Part shown: piece by piece, positions 15,667 through 24,929 of the stretch | Position numbering within the stretch: position 1 is the first letter of the stretch | How the letters are laid out: each line of letters starts with the position of its first letter | From: RGIG9060 sp052173655 | GTDB lineage: Bacteria; Spirochaetota; Spirochaetia; Treponematales; Treponemataceae | Reading direction: 5' to 3' | Length of the DNA stretch: 64,000 nt | Assembly: GCA_052173655.1 (NCBI GenBank) | Contig: JBQMYD010000002.1 | Span: forward strand, 62,001-126,000 | Position numbers and translations under genes: made by a program | Notes under the pieces: model-generated | Told to the model about the DNA's origin: nothing | The model's database searches: none | What the model saw: only the letters and a program-made list of their open reading frames with translations

Positions 15667-17217
15667 ATGAAAAGTTGCAAAAATTCCTGTTCTGCTCAAA
15701 ATGAAAAAACTGTTGTAAATTGGATAAAAAATCAAATCAAACAGGAAGAAATCGATAAATACTTGGAAAACGGAAAGGATTTTATCGATGACGAAAAAAT
15801 AAAAAATTTAATAGCAAAAAATTCGGAACCGTCGGTTTTTAGAGTAAGGGAAATTCTAAAAAAAGCTCATTCAATTGAATTGCTCAGTGATGAAGATACT
15901 GCCGTTTTGGTTAACGTAAAAGATCCTCAGCTTAGACTGGAAGTTTTCAAAGCTGCGGAGGAAATCAAAAAGCAGGTTTATGATAACAGAATAGTTACAT
16001 TTGCTCCGTTGTATCTTAGCAGCAAGTGTGTAAATGGCTGTAAATATTGCGGATTTAGAGAAAATAATTCTTACCAAGTACGACGTATTCTTAGCCAACA
16101 GGAAGTTGAAAATGAAACTCGTGTATTGGCTTCAAAAATAGGACACAAGCGACTTGTAATTGTTTTTGGAGAGCATCCTGACAGTGCATCTGATTATATT
16201 GCTGATACGATGAAAACTGTTTATTCGGTGCATGATAAAGTGCGAAATGGGGTAGGCGAAATTAGAAGGGTCAATGTAAATGCTGCACCTATGAGTATTG
16301 CCGATTTAAAAAAACTTTATAATGCAGGAATAGGAACTTTTCAGGTATTTCAAGAAACTTACGATCATGAAATCTATGCGCAAATGCACCCTGAAAATAC
16401 ATTAAAGGGAAATTACAGATGGAGGCTTTATTCTCACCATAGGGCTATGGAAGCCGGAATTGATGACGTTGCTATTGGTTGTCTTTTTGGTCTTGCGGAT
16501 TGGCGTTTTGATGTTTTGGGAATGGTTGCCCATGCAAGAGATTTGGAAAAGCATTTTGGACTTGGTCCACATACTGTTAGTGTTCCACGTCTTGAAAAGG
16601 CGGTTGGAACGGATTTCGGTTTTATAAAAAATTGGGTCAGCGATGAAGATTTTAGGTATTTGACAGCTGTTTTGAGGGTTGCAATTCCTTATGCGGGTTT
16701 AATAGTTACAAATCGTGAAAAACCTGCCATGATAAGGTCTTTATTGGAAATTATTACTCAGCGTGATGCTGCTACAAGGCTTGGAGTAGGGGCATATTCC
16801 GAAGCTGACAGAAGCGGTCAATTAGAAATGCAAAATCAAAGTTTGGAAAAAGAGCAATTTGAAATCGGAGATTCCAGAAGTTTGGATGAAATTGTCAGAG
16901 AGCTTGCTCAAACCGGGCATATAGTTTCTTTTTGTACGGCAGGGTACCGCTGTGGTAGAACCGGAAAAAAAATAATGAATTTGTTGAAAAGCGGGCGTGA
17001 AGGTTGTTTTTGTAAGCTGAATGCGGTTTTGACATTTCAAGAATGGCTTGAAGATTTTGCCTGTGAAGAAACTCGAAAAATAGGTGAAGTAATCATAAAA
17101 AAAGAAATAGAAGAAATAAAAAATGGAGTTCCGAATAATTTTAGTCAAAATGTTTTTGCATCGTTTATGAAAAGCTATGAAAACATTACTTTGGGGCATA
17201 GAGATGTTTACTTTTAG
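15667..17217 (+). CDS. hydG: HydG-family radical SAM enzyme ([FeFe]-hydrogenase maturase type)
   Basis: A 516-residue radical SAM protein. The cluster motif CX3CX2C is C121, C125, C128 (CVNGCKYCGF). The architecture matches HydG, the tyrosine lyase that makes CO and cyanide ligands for the hydrogenase H-cluster: a ThiH-like barrel plus a C-terminal extension with FCTA-YR-GRTG and C-KLNAVLTFQEW. The auxiliary-cluster motif is altered. Canonical HydG has CX2CX22C; here the second cysteine is G426 (CTAGYRC), with C423 and C449 in their expected places and extra cysteines at C429 and C447. The gene may be a true HydG with a shifted ligand or a related paralogue. HydE, HydF and a hydrogenase are not in the window. 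AAGGA precedes the ATG. Confidence 0.82.
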   Translation: MKSCKNSCSAQNEKTVVNWIKNQIKQEEIDKYLENGKDFIDDEKIKNLIAKNSEPSVFRVREILKKAHSIELLSDEDTAVLVNVKDPQLRLEVFKAAEEIKKQVYDNRIVTFAPLYLSSKCVNGCKYCGFRENNSYQVRRILSQQEVENETRVLASKIGHKRLVIVFGEHPDSASDYIADTMKTVYSVHDKVRNGVGEIRRVNVNAAPMSIADLKKLYNAGIGTFQVFQETYDHEIYAQMHPENTLKGNYRWRLYSHHRAMEAGIDDVAIGCLFGLADWRFDVLGMVAHARDLEKHFGLGPHTVSVPRLEKAVGTDFGFIKNWVSDEDFRYLTAVLRVAIPYAGLIVTNREKPAMIRSLLEIITQRDAATRLGVGAYSEADRSGQLEMQNQSLEKEQFEIGDSRSLDEIVRELAQTGHIVSFCTAGYRCGRTGKKIMNLLKSGREGCFCKLNAVLTFQEWLEDFACEETRKIGEVIIKKEIEEIKNGVPNNFSQNVFASFMKSYENITLGHRDVYF

Positions 17218-17277
17218 AATTTTTACTCGGATTTTTCATGTTTTTTATGAGCAAAGTCTATATTACAGTGGGTTTTA

Positions 17278-19644
17278 TTAATCATGGCAAATTTTTATAA
17301 ATGCATAGGTTGAATGCCAGTCCCAAATTCTATCGGAAGTATTTATTATAAGATTTCGGAATTCTGAATATTCATTTTCGTTTAAATTTTTATGTAAAAA
17401 TGAGCCGTAAGAAGATTGCAGATTGAGCCATCGTTCTACTGTTGCAATGTTTACACTCCGTTTTTCAATAAATTCTTTTTCAAAAATAAAAAAATCTGTT
17501 TTACAATTTTTATTCAAGCTAAAATTTTTTTCAAAAAATTCTTTTTTTAGGAATTCTGCAAAGTCTTGTGTAGCCCAACAAAATTCTTCCTGAGTTTGAT
17601 AGAACAAACGCTCTATGTTTTGAATTTGATCAAGAAATTCGGTTTTGTTCGGATAAAAAATTTTCATAATGTTGCTCAGGTATTGAACCTTGCCGGGAAT
17701 TTTTTGAGCAATTATGATATCCGCTTTGGGATAAAAACTTTTTAATTTTTTTACGATTTCAGAAAAATTTTTAAAATCGGTTTTTGTGCTTACAGGATTT
17801 TTAAAAAAACAAACATCAAATTCGGATTCTGAAAATTCTTCAAACTTATTTGCAATAACAGGTCTTTCAATCATTTCCAGAGTACTTGCATATTGCTCCA
17901 AAATTTCTTTGTTTTTTGAACTGATACAAATTCCTGCAGTAAATCCTTCCGGGCATTTACGCCAAAGTTCCCATAAAAATAAACCGTCATCACAGCCGTA
18001 AACCAGACAACGAAAATGACGTTTTAAATCGGCAAGTTTTACAGCTTCGTTTCGTATATGTAGCAAAATTTCATGGTGATTTTCTTCAACTCTGCGTTGC
18101 CATTGTGAGCGTTTTTCATCATTTGGACTAAAGGTAAGGTTTTCACCTGTACTCAACGATTTTTGCAGAATTGAACTTGTTGAATTTAGCTGAGAGTTTT
18201 CAGAGTTTGCACAAGATTTTGCAGTAGCACTTCGTTTATGAATAGAGTCAAATTGTGCTGACGGAAAATCCAAAAGTTCGTTTGTTTGTGTTTGTTCCAA
18301 AATTGTAGCAATTTGAACTTCCCGTCTTGATAGTACCTCATCTTTTATAGTTGCTTCATAGCCTTGATTGGAAGGTGTATAAAAGACTTTTCCCATAAGC
18401 TCATTCGGCAAATATTGCTGAGCAATCCAGTGATCTTTGTATGCATGAGGATATAAATAGCCGTCTCCATGCCCGAAACCTCGTGAATCTCGGCTGGAGT
18501 CCTTTAGATGATTTGGAACTTGAGCATCTTCTTTTTCAACAGAGCTTAAAGCATCAAAAAAAGCCATACTTGAATTGGATTTTGGGGTTGTTGCAAGATA
18601 TAAGGTAGCATGTGCTAAAAAGTACCTGCCTTCAGGCATTCCAACTCTGTCAAAGGCTTGTGCACAGCTTTCAACAATGCTTACTGCTTTAGGATCTGCA
18701 AGTCCTGTATCTTCGCAACTTGAAATTAGCATTCGCCTAAAAATAAAATGAGGATCTTCACCTGCTCTAACCATTCTTGCAAGCCAATAAAGTGCAGCAT
18801 CGGGATCTCTGCCTCTTAACGATTTTATAAATGCGGAAATTATATCATAGTGATAATCTCCGTCTTTATCGTAAAGTACTACTTTTTTTTGAATACTTTC
18901 TTCGGCAGTTTCCATGCTGATGTAAATTTTACTGTCAAACGGCGGTTCAGGTTTCATGGCTGTAGGGTTCCATTTTTCAGGCGTTGTTTCTACTGCAAGT
19001 TCCAACGAATTCAAAAGACTCCTGGCATCTCCATTTGCAGTTTCGATTAAATGTTCAAGTGCACCTTTTTCAAAAACGACGTTCCATTTTCCGTAACCGC
19101 GTTCTTTATCTTTTAGAGCATTTTCTGCTGTTTTTATTAAATCCTGCTTTGTTAGGGGTTTTAGCTGGAAAATGCGGCTACGGCTTACAAGGGCTTTGTT
19201 TACTTCAAAAAAAGGGTTTTCAGTTGTTGCCCCTATTAAAATGATGGTTCCGTTTTCAACCCATGGTAAAAGTGCATCTTGTTGACTTTTGTTCCATCTG
19301 TGAACTTCGTCTACAAACAAAATAGTTCGTCTGTTATAAAAATTTTTTATCTCTTCCGCTTTTTTTACAGCTTCACGGATATTCTGAACTCCGGTTAAAA
19401 CTGCATTCAACGTGATAAACTCTGATTTTGTGTGATTTGCTATTACACATGCTAAAGTCGTTTTTCCTGTTCCCGGCGGGCCGTAAAATATAAGAGAAGA
19501 TAACTGGTCTGCGGCTATTGCACGGCGTAAAAGACGTCCTTTTCCAACAATATGATCTTGTCCTATGTATTCATCGAGGTTTCTGGGACGCATTCTGGCT
19601 GCAAGAGGACTTTCTTTGCTTTTTGTATTTTCAAATAAATCCAT
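17278..19644 (-). CDS. rarA: RarA/MgsA-type AAA+ ATPase fused to a methyltransferase-like domain
   Basis: A 788-residue fusion. Residues 1-445 are a complete RarA (replication-associated recombination ATPase acting at stalled forks): Walker A GPPGTGKT (55-62), Walker B FVDEVH (110-115), sensor GATTENPFFEVN and the MgsA C-terminal part with GRDPDAALYWLARM and YLPNE. After a low-complexity Ser/Asn/Gln linker (about 450-515), the last 270 residues look like a Rossmann-type methyltransferase: LVYGCDDGLFLWEL resembles motif I, TAGICISS motif II and FDVCFFKNP motif IV, but the usual acidic and NPP residues are degenerate. RarA fusions to an unknown or methyltransferase-like domain are known in some phyla. 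Catalysis by the second domain is unproven. Confidence 0.88.
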   Translation of the reverse strand: MDLFENTKSKESPLAARMRPRNLDEYIGQDHIVGKGRLLRRAIAADQLSSLIFYGPPGTGKTTLACVIANHTKSEFITLNAVLTGVQNIREAVKKAEEIKNFYNRRTILFVDEVHRWNKSQQDALLPWVENGTIILIGATTENPFFEVNKALVSRSRIFQLKPLTKQDLIKTAENALKDKERGYGKWNVVFEKGALEHLIETANGDARSLLNSLELAVETTPEKWNPTAMKPEPPFDSKIYISMETAEESIQKKVVLYDKDGDYHYDIISAFIKSLRGRDPDAALYWLARMVRAGEDPHFIFRRMLISSCEDTGLADPKAVSIVESCAQAFDRVGMPEGRYFLAHATLYLATTPKSNSSMAFFDALSSVEKEDAQVPNHLKDSSRDSRGFGHGDGYLYPHAYKDHWIAQQYLPNELMGKVFYTPSNQGYEATIKDEVLSRREVQIATILEQTQTNELLDFPSAQFDSIHKRSATAKSCANSENSQLNSTSSILQKSLSTGENLTFSPNDEKRSQWQRRVEENHHEILLHIRNEAVKLADLKRHFRCLVYGCDDGLFLWELWRKCPEGFTAGICISSKNKEILEQYASTLEMIERPVIANKFEEFSESEFDVCFFKNPVSTKTDFKNFSEIVKKLKSFYPKADIIIAQKIPGKVQYLSNIMKIFYPNKTEFLDQIQNIERLFYQTQEEFCWATQDFAEFLKKEFFEKNFSLNKNCKTDFFIFEKEFIEKRSVNIATVERWLNLQSSYGSFLHKNLNENEYSEFRNLIINTSDRIWDWHSTYAFIKICHD

Positions 19645-19667
19645 TTTTTTGCAGCCTTATTTTTTTA

Positions 19668-20852
19668 TTATTCACAGTTCCAAATATTTTTATTTCCGTT
19701 AGGGCGTATAGGATAGTATCCCCAAAGTTTATTCAAATTACTTATGGCTTTTGTGGAAAGGTATGTAACACTTGCAACGTAAAGGCTCCCGCTTCCTAGT
19801 GGAATAGAAAAAATTCCTATCGCATTCATATCTCCCGGACAGGATGAATAATTTGAACCCACGGAAGGGCAAAGAGTTTTTGTGGGTTCTCCGGTTGTTC
19901 CGTTTACTTTTACTACCAAAAGTCCGGGTGTTGTTCCTGTTTTTCCCAAATATATAAAACCGTTTCCAACCTCATCTTTGTAATAACTCGCTACAAGAAA
20001 ATTTACTTTTCCTAAATCCGGAGCAATATTGTAATGCCAAGTAACGCCATCTGTTGAATAAGCAACAACTCTATCATTTCTTTTTGTTCCGTCGGCAACA
20101 TGGTAAAACATTCTTTGTCTATCTGAAGTTATCAAAGCATCATTTGAGAAAATAGTTGTATTCGAGTTTGAAATCCAAGCCGCTTTTACCGGAGCTGCGG
20201 TATCGGTTGCAGAAAAAGTTTTGTTCCAAGTAGTATAATGTCGGTTTGCTTTTACAGTACTTGTAATTTCTGTACCGGAGCCGTCTGAATTTATTTCAAA
20301 AATTTTGTAATCGGAAGGATTAAAAATATTTACTGTCGTATAGTATGCTTTTCGTCTGTTGATTCCCGGTGTTGCATTATTATCAAAAAGTTCTATAAGA
20401 TCAAAATTACCTGTTGTATTAACGGCAATTTCTTTCCAATTAAGTTTATTTTGTACAGGAGACATAAACAAACGCTTTTGCCTTGTTTCAATTTTGAACA
20501 CGTAGCAAAAAAGGTTGGTATCGGTAGAAGCAAGTCTTACCACCGTGTTTGATGCATCGCAAATCGAAGGAAGTGTAGCTAATGTCCAGCCTCTTTCAAC
20601 CAGATTTCCTTTGGAATTGAACTTTGCTTTTACCCATATATATCCGTTTGTACAAAAAATTTTATCGCTTGTTTCTACCATTGAAGTTATATTGCCTTTA
20701 ACGATAGGTTCTTCAAGTTTTTTTTCATTTGATATGTTATAAAAAATAGGCCCCCAGCCTCTGCTTTCATCTCCGTTACAACCCAAAAGGAGGGCGGTGC
20801 ATACAAAAGCTGCGAAAATGGTATAAATCTTTATCTTTGAATTAATTTTCAT
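19668..20852 (-). CDS. Predicted lipoprotein, unknown function
   Basis: A 394-residue exported lipoprotein. The basic N-terminus, hydrophobic segment and lipobox LLLGC (Cys near residue 25) are clear. The mature part is beta-rich, with recurring blocks of aromatic and small residues (for example VVAYSTDGVTWHYN, similar to sialidase/BNR-like propeller blades), but no catalytic motif is visible. GGAG precedes the ATG. It is followed closely by rarA on the same strand (23 bases), although a functional link is unlikely. A surface or periplasmic location is inferred from the lipobox. Confidence 0.75.
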   Translation of the reverse strand: MKINSKIKIYTIFAAFVCTALLLGCNGDESRGWGPIFYNISNEKKLEEPIVKGNITSMVETSDKIFCTNGYIWVKAKFNSKGNLVERGWTLATLPSICDASNTVVRLASTDTNLFCYVFKIETRQKRLFMSPVQNKLNWKEIAVNTTGNFDLIELFDNNATPGINRRKAYYTTVNIFNPSDYKIFEINSDGSGTEITSTVKANRHYTTWNKTFSATDTAAPVKAAWISNSNTTIFSNDALITSDRQRMFYHVADGTKRNDRVVAYSTDGVTWHYNIAPDLGKVNFLVASYYKDEVGNGFIYLGKTGTTPGLLVVKVNGTTGEPTKTLCPSVGSNYSSCPGDMNAIGIFSIPLGSGSLYVASVTYLSTKAISNLNKLWGYYPIRPNGNKNIWNCE

Positions 20853-20894
20853 GTTTTTCTCCGTAACTTAGATACTGCATTATTAGCATAAAAA

Positions 20895-21497
20895 TCACAT
20901 GTGATATCTTGCACTAATGCCGGTATTTAAAATATATCCCCAGTAGTTGTAAGCAGGATTTGTGTACCATTGTGGCATAATTGAAGCTCCGAATGTTGCT
21001 CCCACCGACCAATCTGAGTTTATTCTATAGAAAACTCCAACTTCAGGTTTCATAACCAAGCCGAAAAGAAAGTTGTTGGAGTGATGTTCAAATGCTCCAC
21101 CAATTCCCAAAAAAACAGGAATTTCAAAATTCCATATTTCAAACTGAAAGGCAACTTCTGCCAAAATAGGTACCGAGTAAAAAATTTTACTGCCCAAAGT
21201 AGGATTATAACCGAAGCCTATGCTACCGCCTACTGCAATAAAATGATTTAAAAAATAATAAGCTCCAAAATTCAAATCCATACCGAATTTTAACTGCTCA
21301 GGTTTTAAAGGTGGAGCGGCATTTATGTTCAGCCGTAAAAACCAATCTCCCGACTGATTTCGTCTAAAATCCGAATTCTCATTTGCTTCAATTTTAGGAA
21401 ATTCGTTAGATTTTTTTTGTTTTGAATTTTCCTGTGCAAAGATAGCTGTAAGAGCGATTATTATTAAAAATGCAAAAAGTATAATCTTTTTCTTCAT
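20895..21497 (-). CDS. Small outer-membrane beta-barrel-like protein
   Basis: About 200 residues with a cleavable signal peptide (LIIIALTAIFAQ, cleavage near residue 22). The mature protein alternates hydrophobic and polar residues in strands (FGMDLNFGAYYF, IAVGGSIGFGY, EVAFQFEIW, WSVGATFGASI) and ends in an aromatic- and glycine-rich strand. This fits an 8-stranded outer-membrane barrel of the OmpA/opacity type without a peptidoglycan-binding domain. The start is the ATG preceded by GGGAGA; an earlier in-frame ATG four codons up would sit on that ribosome binding site. It lies 42 bases upstream of the lipoprotein gene, possibly co-transcribed. Confidence 0.75.
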   Translation of the reverse strand: MKKKIILFAFLIIIALTAIFAQENSKQKKSNEFPKIEANENSDFRRNQSGDWFLRLNINAAPPLKPEQLKFGMDLNFGAYYFLNHFIAVGGSIGFGYNPTLGSKIFYSVPILAEVAFQFEIWNFEIPVFLGIGGAFEHHSNNFLFGLVMKPEVGVFYRINSDWSVGATFGASIMPQWYTNPAYNYWGYILNTGISARYHM

Positions 21498-21840
21498 TTT
21501 TTCTCCCATAAAAAGTTTGTAGGAAATATTAATTTATACAAACATTTTAACTTGTTTTTGTACTAAGTGAAAAATCACATACAATATGTGCTTTTGTTTA
21601 AAGACAAAAGCCATGATGAATAACGAGGTGTTATTCTAGATTCGGAATTCACCATTATTTCTACACAAGGCTATATTATATTAACTACCTAAGGTAGCCC
21701 ATAGATAAAACCACGTAGAATCATTATAATTTAAATGTTACTTTTAAATCTATAAAAGTAAACAACAAAAGTTGATATCTGTTACGAGTTTATTTTAAAC
21801 TCATCTATACTTTTTGAAAAGGATTGATTTTAAAAATTTT
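21498..21840. other. Intergenic region between the barrel gene and folD, rich in inverted repeats
   Basis: No convincing ORF or RNA gene is seen. It contains CACATA-CAA-TATGTG (21576-21590), overlapped by GTGA-AAAA-TCAC (21567-21578), on the side of the barrel gene. Nearer the middle is CTACC-TAA-GGTAG, whose right arm can instead pair as TAGCC with an upstream GGCTA, giving two competing hairpins about 21669-21704. The folD promoter lies at the right end. Confidence 0.5.
21782..21811 (+). promoter_or_regulatory. folD operon promoter with a palindrome in the spacer
   Basis: TTACGA (21782-21787), an 18-base spacer and TATACT (21806-21811) precede folD. A perfect inverted repeat GAGTTTA-TTT-TAAACTC (21786-21802) fills the spacer, a usual place for a repressor operator. 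Confidence 0.5.
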
Positions 21841-22743
21841 ATGAGTGCAAAAATTATAGACGGAAAAGCAATAGCTTCTCAAATACGAAGTGAAATTGCT
21901 CTGGAAGTTTGTCAGTTAAAATCACAAGGAATTACCCCTTGTCTTGCAGTTATTCTTGTAGGAGAAAATCCTGCCAGTGTTTCCTATGTTAGTGGAAAAC
22001 AAAAAGCTCTTGCAGAAGTTGGAATGGAAGATCGTTCTATCCACCTGCCGGAAAATACAAGTGAACTTGAACTTCTAAACATAATAGAAGGTTTAAACAA
22101 TGATAAAACTGTTCATGGAATTCTTGTTCAGCTACCTTTGCCAAATCAGATTAATGAAGATAAAATCATCATGGCAATAGATCCTAAAAAAGATGTAGAT
22201 GGCTTTCATCCCATGAATCTTGGAAATTTACTCATAGGTAGAGAGTGTTTTTTACCCTGCACTCCAAATGGTATTATTGTACTTCTTGAAAAAATGAAAA
22301 TAGAAACTTGCGGAAAACATGCTGTAGTGATAGGGCGTTCAAATATAGTTGGAAAACCTGTAAGTGTTCTGCTTGCCCAAAAAAAAACAAATTGTACTGT
22401 AACAATTTGTCATACCGGTACAAAAAATATTTGTGAATTTACAAAATCAGCAGATATTTTAATAGTTGCAAGCGGTCATCCCCATACTGTAACAAAAGAC
22501 ATGATAAAAAAAGATTGCGTAGTTATAGATGTAGGTGTAAACAGAATTGCCGATTCGAGTAAAAAAAGCGGTTTTAGGCTTGTAGGAGACTGCGATTACG
22601 AACAGCTGCTTGATACAGCTTCTTTTATCACTCCGGTTCCCGGCGGAGTAGGACCTATGACTATTGCCATGTTAATGCAAAATACACTTTTTGCTGCAAA
22701 AAAGGCTTACGATGACAAATGTGATGATCGATGTTCAAAATGA
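21841..22743 (+). CDS. folD: Methylenetetrahydrofolate dehydrogenase/cyclohydrolase
   Basis: A 300-residue bifunctional FolD that interconverts methylene-, methenyl- and 10-formyl-THF using NADP. The catalytic lysine lies in SYVSGKQKA. Conserved blocks GILVQLPLP, DVDGFHPMN, PCTPNGI, the nucleotide site VVIGRSNIVGKPV and the C-terminal PVPGGVGPMTIAML are all present. The start is set at the ATG giving MSAKIIDGK; a TTG nine codons earlier is open but adds non-conserved residues. It is the first gene of a five-gene plus-strand operon and overlaps folE2 by 32 bases, tying two folate steps together. The formyl-THF product also feeds Fmt and PurH, both in this window. Confidence 0.93.
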   Translation: MSAKIIDGKAIASQIRSEIALEVCQLKSQGITPCLAVILVGENPASVSYVSGKQKALAEVGMEDRSIHLPENTSELELLNIIEGLNNDKTVHGILVQLPLPNQINEDKIIMAIDPKKDVDGFHPMNLGNLLIGRECFLPCTPNGIIVLLEKMKIETCGKHAVVIGRSNIVGKPVSVLLAQKKTNCTVTICHTGTKNICEFTKSADILIVASGHPHTVTKDMIKKDCVVIDVGVNRIADSSKKSGFRLVGDCDYEQLLDTASFITPVPGGVGPMTIAMLMQNTLFAAKKAYDDKCDDRCSK

Positions 22744-23512
22744 ATTGGATTTCAGACAAATTCCGTTACAAAAAGTTGGAGTAAAAAACGTAAAGTATCC
22801 TGTTACGGTTTTAGATAAAGAGCAAAAAACTCAAAGAACAACTGCAATCATTGATTTGTCTGTGAACTTGCCTCAACAATACAAAGGCACTCATATGAGC
22901 CGGTTTATCGAGATTTTTCATAAATATCATGAAAATCTGACAGTGATTCATTTTCTTGAAATGTTAGAAGAAATTTGCAAGAAATTGAACGCTAAGCAAG
23001 CTTTCGGTTCCATGAAATTCTTGTATTTTATAGAAAAAAAAGCTCCGGTAAGTCATTCTCCCGGGATTATGGAATACAATTGTTCTTACGAGGCTTCTGT
23101 GTCTTTTTATGAAAACAATGAAAAAAAACATAAATTTTTTGTATGTATAGAAGTTCCGATAGCAACTCTTTGCCCTTGCTCAAAAGCTATAAGTGATTAT
23201 GGGGCTCACAATCAACGTGGTAAAGTAAAAGTAAAAATTCAATATAAAGATTTTTTTTGGATTGAAGATATAATTTTTATGATAGAACAATGTTGCTCAA
23301 CACCTGTTTATTCGGTTTTAAAACGCAATGATGAAAAATTCGTTACGGAACATTCATACGATAACCCTTTTTTTGTTGAAGACGTGGTTCGTGATGTGTA
23401 TCTTGGACTAAAAAAAATGAATTTTGACTATTTTACAGTTGAAGCGGAAACCGAAGAGAGCATTCACAATCACAATGCGTTTGCTTTTGCCGAATTTGGA
23501 GAAAAAAAATGA
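22712..23512 (+). CDS. folE2: GTP cyclohydrolase type IB
   Basis: A 266-residue FolE2, the tunnel-fold enzyme that converts GTP to dihydroneopterin triphosphate, the first step of folate (and queuosine) synthesis. Typical features are GTHMSRF, the catalytic-cysteine block LCPCSKAISDYGAHNQRG and the C-terminal AETEESIHNHNAFA. The start is the ATG at 22712 with AAGG six bases before; an earlier in-frame ATG at 22691 would deepen the overlap with folD. The ORF begins inside folD and its stop overlaps the miaB start (ATGA), so translation is coupled through the operon. Confidence 0.92.
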   Translation: MTNVMIDVQNELDFRQIPLQKVGVKNVKYPVTVLDKEQKTQRTTAIIDLSVNLPQQYKGTHMSRFIEIFHKYHENLTVIHFLEMLEEICKKLNAKQAFGSMKFLYFIEKKAPVSHSPGIMEYNCSYEASVSFYENNEKKHKFFVCIEVPIATLCPCSKAISDYGAHNQRGKVKVKIQYKDFFWIEDIIFMIEQCCSTPVYSVLKRNDEKFVTEHSYDNPFFVEDVVRDVYLGLKKMNFDYFTVEAETEESIHNHNAFAFAEFGEKK

Positions 23513-24894
23513 ACTATTACTTTGAAACATACGGTTGCCAAATGAACAAGGCAGAATCTGCCGCTACGGAACAAATTTTGTGTTCAAGGGGTTGGTCTGC
23601 AAGTCCGGATGCCGAAAATGCTGATCTTATCATTATAAATACATGTTCAGTAAGGGCTACTGCTGAAACAAGAATTCACGGACGACTTGGATGGTTTTCC
23701 AGTCTAAAAAAAGACAGGGCAAAAAACGGACAGAAAGATTTTACATTAATTGTCATGGGGTGTATGGCACAAAGATTAATGGAAAATTTAAAAAAACAAT
23801 TTTCCGTTGTGGACTACGTTGTAGGAAATTTTCAGACAAAATTTTTTAATGAAATTTTTAATGCTGTAGAAAAAGGTTTTCATTTGGACGATTTGGAAGA
23901 AACCCCTGTTTATACCTTTGCTACAGAAAGTTATGAAAAAGGCAGTTTTTCTGCATTTGTTCCGATAATGCATGGTTGCAATAATTTTTGTTCATATTGC
24001 ATTGTTCCTTATGTTAGAGGCAGAGAGCTTAGTCGAAGTCCCAATGATATTTTAATGGAATTGGATCAGCTTAACAAAAACGGAGTAAAAGAAATAACTT
24101 TACTTGGACAAAACGTAAATTCTTATTGTTGGAACAAAACTAAAAATGAAAGCAGGACCTGCGGTAAACATATCGAAGAAAATGAAGATGAGTTTTTGTT
24201 TTTCCCCGAACTTTTAAAAATCATTACTGCTCATATACGGGAAACGTCTTCAAGTATAGAATGGGTCAGGTTTATGAGTAGTCATCCAAAAGATCTAAGC
24301 GATCAGTTGATCGGGGTAATTGCCGAAGATGATCTTTTGTGCCGTCATATTCATTTGCCGGTTCAGTGCGGTTCCACTTCGGTGCTAAACAGAATGAACC
24401 GCCGATATACCAGAGAGCATTACATTGAGCTTGTTGAAAAAATTAGAAAGAATATTCCTGATGTTTCGCTTACTTCGGATATTTTAATTGGATTTCCGGG
24501 CGAAACTGATGAAGAATTTGAGCAAACTGTTAGCATAATGAAGCAGATAAGATATGAGGCTGCTTTTATGTATTATTACAATATCAGGGAAGGAACTCCT
24601 GCTGCATCTTATAAAGATCAAATTTCTATTGATGTAAAAAAAAGTCGACTTGCAAAAATTATTGATATTCAACAAAAAATTACAAAAGAAGAAAAAAGCA
24701 AACAACTTGGAAAAACTGTGAAAGTTCTTGTAGAAAATTTAAGTCATAATGACCCGAAAGAGCTTGTAGGAAGAACTGAACGAGATGAATGTGTTGTCTT
24801 TGTTGCCGACAAAAGTCTTATAGGAAATTTTGTCAACGTAAAACTTGAACAGTTGAGTGGAATAACATTTCGTGGTAGAATAGTCGACGTTTGA
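23509..24894 (+). CDS. miaB: tRNA-2-methylthio-N6-dimethylallyladenosine synthase
   Basis: A 461-residue methylthiotransferase that modifies A37 of tRNAs reading UNN codons. The N-terminal UPF0004 domain has the three auxiliary-cluster cysteines (YGCQMNKAES, NTCSVR, MGCMAQR). The radical SAM motif is CNNFCSYC. A TRAM domain ends the protein. It has an insertion of about 20 residues after the GQNVNSY motif (a Lys/Glu-rich segment around residues 208-225), longer than I expect for MiaB. It overlaps folE2 by 4 bases and is followed by lapA after 35 bases. Confidence 0.93.
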   Translation: MNYYFETYGCQMNKAESAATEQILCSRGWSASPDAENADLIIINTCSVRATAETRIHGRLGWFSSLKKDRAKNGQKDFTLIVMGCMAQRLMENLKKQFSVVDYVVGNFQTKFFNEIFNAVEKGFHLDDLEETPVYTFATESYEKGSFSAFVPIMHGCNNFCSYCIVPYVRGRELSRSPNDILMELDQLNKNGVKEITLLGQNVNSYCWNKTKNESRTCGKHIEENEDEFLFFPELLKIITAHIRETSSSIEWVRFMSSHPKDLSDQLIGVIAEDDLLCRHIHLPVQCGSTSVLNRMNRRYTREHYIELVEKIRKNIPDVSLTSDILIGFPGETDEEFEQTVSIMKQIRYEAAFMYYYNIREGTPAASYKDQISIDVKKSRLAKIIDIQQKITKEEKSKQLGKTVKVLVENLSHNDPKELVGRTERDECVVFVADKSLIGNFVNVKLEQLSGITFRGRIVDV

Positions 24895-24929
24895 GGTAAA
24901 TAACCAAAAATGTAAAAGCGGAGAAAAAT

